Assembly: GCA_041563315.1 (NCBI GenBank)
Contig: JBFFNE010000021.1
Location: 1-37,512 of the forward strand
Length of the DNA: 37,512 bases
Reading direction: 5' to 3'
From: JBFEYJ01 sp041563315
GTDB lineage: Bacteria; Pseudomonadota; Gammaproteobacteria; Thiohalomonadales; Thiohalomonadaceae
Positions 34,124 to 37,512 of this stretch are shown here, piece by piece; position 1 is the stretch's first letter, and the number at the start of each line of letters is the position of its first letter. Made by a program: the position numbers and the translations under genes. A model generated the notes under the pieces. That model was not told the DNA's origin and searched no databases. It saw only the letters and a program-made list of their open reading frames with translations.

Positions 34124-36510
34124 CGTTGGCCCTCCCGGTCAGGTTGCGGCACCGACATGCCATGCGTGGCCAAATAGCGATCCAGGCGCTCGAACCAATC
34201 GGCCTGGTCTTTTGGGGTCTGGAGAAAATCGAAGCGCGCCGCTGCACGCTCGACTTCCATCAAGGCGCTCACAAAATCATACACTGCGGTGGCTGCGCGC
34301 AAATCGGCTACCAGCGCAGCGTTCTGCGCATCAAGCAGGTCAAGGATCGAAATCGTGCCGCGTGAGTACGCGTCGCGCACCACGACGAAATTGTTCTCGG
34401 CGGAGTCGGCCGCCTGGCGCGACAACCTGATCGCCGTATAGGCACTACGCGTGGTGTGCAGTGCCGAACGAATGCGCTGCTCAATGCGCTCAGCCGTGGC
34501 CTGGCGTTGCACGTACAGTCCAGTCAACTCCTCGTAAGCCTTAACCTTCCGGGCATTGCGTGCGCCGCTAGTAAATAATGGAAACGACAATTGCAAAGCG
34601 ATGGTGGTTTCGGTGTCGTCCACGCCAGGTAGGGGTGCGCCTAGCGCGCCATCGCGCGAGAAGGTCTCAGTGCGGTCGGCACGCAGGTTCAGTGTCGGCT
34701 GCCAGTAGGCATTGCGCGCCGATTCGAGGGTTCGCTCCTGGGCTTGGATGCCGGCATCGAATTGACGCAACTCAGGCACGACAGCGAATGCGTCCTGGAC
34801 GATAAAGTCACGCATGACGCGGAAGCTCGCCGGATTGTCGATCAGATCAAAGAGGCGCTGTTGACTGCTGATGAGAACCGGTTCGTCCAGACCGAAGTCA
34901 ACGGTGGCGACCGCGCCCTCGAGCGGCCGGTGTAACAGCCGGTTAAGTGCTATTTCCGCCACGCGCGTCTGCGCCTGCGCCTCGACCACGGCGCGCTGAG
35001 CATTGGCAATCACGCTTTCCCAGCGGTAGACCTCGCTCGGCCCTGCGGTGCCGATACGCCGCCGTGCCCGCGCCAGCTCCAGGTTCGAGCGTGACAGCCG
35101 CAGGTTGTCCTTCTGCACACGTGCATTGGTCTTGGCGCGTAGCACGTCGATGTAGGTCTGGGCCGTCTCGAGGACGATGTCGAGTCGAACCCGTTCGCGT
35201 TCGCTCTCGCGCGCAGTCTGTAACTGTTTCTGGATCTCGAGGTTGGCCCAGGCGGGTTCCGAGTAAAGGGGCTGATTAAGGGTGAGCGAGCCACTGGTAG
35301 TGCGCTCAGCGCGTCCGGGAATCGCAATTGCGTCATCTTCCTCGATCGTAACGCTGCGGCCGCTGAGTCCAACCTGGGGCAACAGGGCTGAACGGGCTTG
35401 GCGGATGTTTTCCTTACCGGCGGCGACGTTCGTCTGCGCGATACGCAGGTTGAGGTTAAGATCCAGCGCATCACGTACCGCATTCGCCAGCGTTAACGGC
35501 GTTCCGGTCGGCTCCGGCTCTTCGTGCAGGAGTTCGGCGCGGGTCAGCAATTGCCAGGCGGGTGAAAAACCGATGCCTCGCGCGGTACGCATGTTGATGG
35601 TCAACCCTCCCGCCCGTGCAAACGCTACGGGTAAGGTAGCAGCATCCTCCCCAAGTAGGATGCGCCGCACGTTGAGAGCGACGCGCCGGGCCAGCCTATC
35701 CATTTGCACCGCGGGCGCGATGCCGACCAGAAGGCCGCGCTCCACATCGGTTTTGCCCTCAAAGGCGAAACTCGGCAACCCCCGCTCGATGAGGCCCGCC
35801 ACCAGCCGCTGATTCTCTACCGGAGACAGGGCCGGCAGCGGGCCAACGTAAACGGCCTGCGTACCCTCTGGAATAGCTGCCAAAATAGGACGTGCATCTT
35901 TCGCTCCTGTTACCGGTGTGATCGTGATATCAAGCTCGCGCGCAACGCGGGTTACTTCATCACGGATACCGGGGATCGCTTCCTCAATAGCGCCATCGAG
36001 CAGGAGCACCAGCCGTTTGAAAGGCACGATCTCGCGAAATGCCGTGAGGTCGCGACGGATGTCCACGTCCAGGCTGACATAGCTCAGGTTACGTTTGCCA
36101 CTGACACCATCTTTATAGGGAAGATCCTGCAGCCCGTGGTTAGTGATCAGCGGAGCCACCGTGGGTTTTGGCAGGCTGGTGCGTTGCGCAGCAGCATGCG
36201 ACCCCAGGACGCCAAGCGTCACTACCAGATCGGTACGGGGATCGGCGAATACCTTATCGAGGGCTTTGCGCACGCCAGCGAGAGTGCGATCAGCTTCGAG
36301 TTGCAGATCGGCGGGTGCCTGGATATCAAATTCGCCGCGATTGACCGCGCGCACCTCTTCCAGGAACAGTGCGCGCAGGGATGCCACGCGCTCCGAAGAT
36401 CCGTCTGTCACAATGGCAACATTCACTACCGGGGGCTGGCGTGCGGCTGGCACCGCTGCCGGAAGAGTGAGCAAAACAGCCCATAAGAGGATAACCATCC
36501 GCTTCGTCAT
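34120..36510 (-). CDS. TolC-like outer-membrane efflux protein fused to a periplasmic-binding-type domain
   Basis: A 796-residue protein and first gene of the exporter operon. A signal peptide (VILLWAVLLTLPAAVPA) is followed by residues about 27-330 with the alpha/beta pattern of ABC substrate-binding proteins of the PF04392 type: VNVAIVTDGSS, DLVVTLGVLGSHAA, KRLVLLLDGAIEEA, GTQAVYVGPLPALS. Residues about 340-780 are a TolC/OEP domain with two repeats of long helices and strands (LTLANAVRDALDLNLNLRIA, then SGSLTLNQPLYS; later TTIALQLSFPLFTSGARNAR). TolC proteins are usually 420-500 residues, so the N-terminal 300 are extra. No stop or frameshift separates the parts. The joined domain could sense or deliver substrate to the channel (inference). 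Confidence 0.85.
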   Translation of the reverse strand: MTKRMVILLWAVLLTLPAAVPAARQPPVVNVAIVTDGSSERVASLRALFLEEVRAVNRGEFDIQAPADLQLEADRTLAGVRKALDKVFADPRTDLVVTLGVLGSHAAAQRTSLPKPTVAPLITNHGLQDLPYKDGVSGKRNLSYVSLDVDIRRDLTAFREIVPFKRLVLLLDGAIEEAIPGIRDEVTRVARELDITITPVTGAKDARPILAAIPEGTQAVYVGPLPALSPVENQRLVAGLIERGLPSFAFEGKTDVERGLLVGIAPAVQMDRLARRVALNVRRILLGEDAATLPVAFARAGGLTINMRTARGIGFSPAWQLLTRAELLHEEPEPTGTPLTLANAVRDALDLNLNLRIAQTNVAAGKENIRQARSALLPQVGLSGRSVTIEEDDAIAIPGRAERTTSGSLTLNQPLYSEPAWANLEIQKQLQTARESERERVRLDIVLETAQTYIDVLRAKTNARVQKDNLRLSRSNLELARARRRIGTAGPSEVYRWESVIANAQRAVVEAQAQTRVAEIALNRLLHRPLEGAVATVDFGLDEPVLISSQQRLFDLIDNPASFRVMRDFIVQDAFAVVPELRQFDAGIQAQERTLESARNAYWQPTLNLRADRTETFSRDGALGAPLPGVDDTETTIALQLSFPLFTSGARNARKVKAYEELTGLYVQRQATAERIEQRIRSALHTTRSAYTAIRLSRQAADSAENNFVVVRDAYSRGTISILDLLDAQNAALVADLRAATAVYDFVSALMEVERAAARFDFLQTPKDQADWFERLDRYLATHGMSVPQPDREGQR

Positions 36511-36947
36511 GTTGCTTCACAATCCTAGTAATTTTATTACGTAAGAATGGCTATGATTCCATACCTTGCATTACATCCCAGCATGACTCATCGGCCTGAT
36601 GACGTCGTTCTCGCGGAACAATTCACCAGGTACACGTTCAATCGATAGCGCGTCTTTCCCGCGAAGTGTGCATCACAAGCAATATAGTTAAGAAAGTGCA
36701 AAGAAACAAAGAGATGCCAGCATCACCCCTTTGCAATCTCGACACACCTGGAAATGCCAGACCGTTATCCTGGATGAGGGGCTATACCCGTCTGTCAACG
36801 GTAGTGGACGTCGGAAACACGTGGCCTGGGAGAATGTGGTGTACAAAAAGGCTCGTTAGCGCTACGTAATCGATCCAGCGACATTCTCAGCATAATTAAG
36901 GGTGGAGGTTGTTGTGCATCGGGTGCATGGTCTTCTAATTTGTATAT
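36511..36947. other. Intergenic region with palindrome upstream of the exporter operon
   Basis: GTAATTTTATTAC at 36529-36541 is a perfect 13-bp palindrome (5-bp arms, TTT centre). It lies 18 bp upstream of the first exporter gene, a plausible operator or promoter element. No convincing -35/-10 pair was fixed. The rest, to the next gene at 36948, contains only a 55-codon start-less frame near 36690-36859 that was not accepted as a gene. Confidence 0.4.
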
Positions 36948-37433
36948 ATGAAACGGCTATCTGAAATCACATTGGTATTTATGGCTTTAATGTATGTCAT
37001 CGCTCCCTTTGCTGCGCAGACGACTAACCACCAATACGGTACCGAATCCCGGACACAAAAGGCATCTCATTCGGAGACCTCTGCCATGAAGATTCGACTT
37101 ACCGTTGACGGCCATTCGATAACGGCCTCCCTCATCGACAGCCCGACCACTCGGGACTTCCTTACCCTATTACCGCTAAAACTTACGTTGGAGGATTACG
37201 CCGGTACCGAGAAAATAGCCTATCTTCCCAGGAAGCTCTCCGAAGAGGGGGCACCGGCAGGAGTTGACCCCTAGGTGGGAGATCTCACTTACTACGCACC
37301 CTGGGGGAATCTTGCCCTGTTTTACAGGGATTTTGGCTATGCCAACGGCCTTATAAAATTGGGTCACATCGATGATGGCATTGAGGTGTTCAACGTCAGT
37401 GGCACTGTGACTGTTACCATCGAGCCTATGTAA
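36948..37433 (+). pseudogene. Secreted cyclophilin-like-fold protein interrupted by in-frame TAG
   Basis: The frame from ATG 36948 has a signal peptide (ITLVFMALMYVIAPFAAQ) and then KIRLTVDGHSITASLIDSPT, TRDFLTLLPLKLTLEDY and IAYLPRKLSEEG. At 37272-37274 there is a TAG within GVDP-TAG-VGDLTYYAPWGN. The same frame then continues to TAA at 37431 with LALFYRDFGYANGLIKLGHI. The whole matches the small cyclophilin_like (PF18050) family, where GxxPxxGDLxYYAPWGNLAxFY is continuous. A Ser or Ala codon has probably become TAG. Without readthrough the product loses about 50 residues including the core. Confidence 0.75.
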
Positions 37434-37512
37434 ACCTATTTTTGCGCCTTACAGTGGATCGCATTCACATCCACCGACTCTCTTGTACGACTTCTTAGCG
37501 ACCAAAGGCGAC

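Noticed and set aside
35704..36486. 260-codon plus-strand open frame over the TolC fusion gene
   Set aside because: It is opposite to a strongly supported gene in the same codon register and has no ribosome-binding site or recognisable domain.
36690..36859. Plus-strand frame of about 55 codons containing TVILDEGLYPSVNGSGRRKH
   Set aside because: It has no start codon and no recognised family; composition is suggestive of a fossil but not enough to call.
27940..37274. Genome-wide TAG recoding
   Set aside because: Intact genes in the window, including rnfH and the methyltransferase, end at TAG, so TAG serves as a normal stop.

Overview
The window looks like chromosomal DNA from a free-living, Gram-negative gammaproteobacterium. 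The evidence is the end of an rnf/rsx cluster with rnfH, a Pseudomonas-type Fap functional-amyloid operon, a VpsR-like sigma-54 activator, MtfA, a TRAP transporter and a yhiI-rbbA-yhhJ type exporter. No rRNA, tRNA or CRISPR array was seen. The genus cannot be fixed by eye.

Region by region. Positions 1-1017 (+) hold the end of rnfG, then rnfE and rnfH. Positions 1071-7406 (-) hold a complete fapA-B-C-D-E-F operon: chaperone-like or minor subunit, two three-repeat amyloid subunits, C39 protease, FapE, and the FapF outer-membrane pore. It has a good -24/-12 sigma-54 promoter at 7727-7742, a leader of about 310 nt, and a perfect 13-bp hairpin between fapC and fapD. Its likely activator, a VpsR-type enhancer-binding protein (7977-9320), lies just upstream and ends in its own terminator. 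Positions 9808-14540 hold mtfA, a 306-bp MITE-like element with a 5-bp target duplication, an IS3-type orfA fossil, a large SWIM/SNF2 helicase gene and a partial second copy of the MITE.

Positions 14582-20045 (-) form a tightly overlapping operon: a TRAP transporter with a TakP-like binding protein, a gamma-glutamyltransferase-family hydrolase and a TauE/SafE exporter. A divergent Lrp/AsnC-type regulator (20560-21006) probably controls it. Positions 21100-29270 are an accessory patch with lower-GC genes and decay. It contains an NAD-synthetase-like gene between short repeats, a 111-bp palindromic element abutting a frameshifted nucleotidyltransferase gene and its HTH partner, and a divergent AraC regulator/methyltransferase pair. 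It also holds a membrane protein with a PA-IL-lectin-like tail, an amber-interrupted gene fossil and two small orphan genes.

Positions 29272-36510 (-) encode a four-gene efflux system. An unusual TolC-like protein carries an N-terminal periplasmic-binding-type domain; the others are an HlyD-type adaptor, an RbbA-like double-ATPase/permease and a YhhJ-like permease. The window ends with a cyclophilin-like-fold gene broken by an in-frame TAG (36948-37433).

Functionally, the clearest unit is the regulator plus fap operon, a biofilm amyloid secretion system under sigma-54 control. The TRAP/hydrolase/TauE operon looks like an uptake and catabolism module with an unknown substrate. The 29-36 kb operon looks like a self-contained tripartite exporter.
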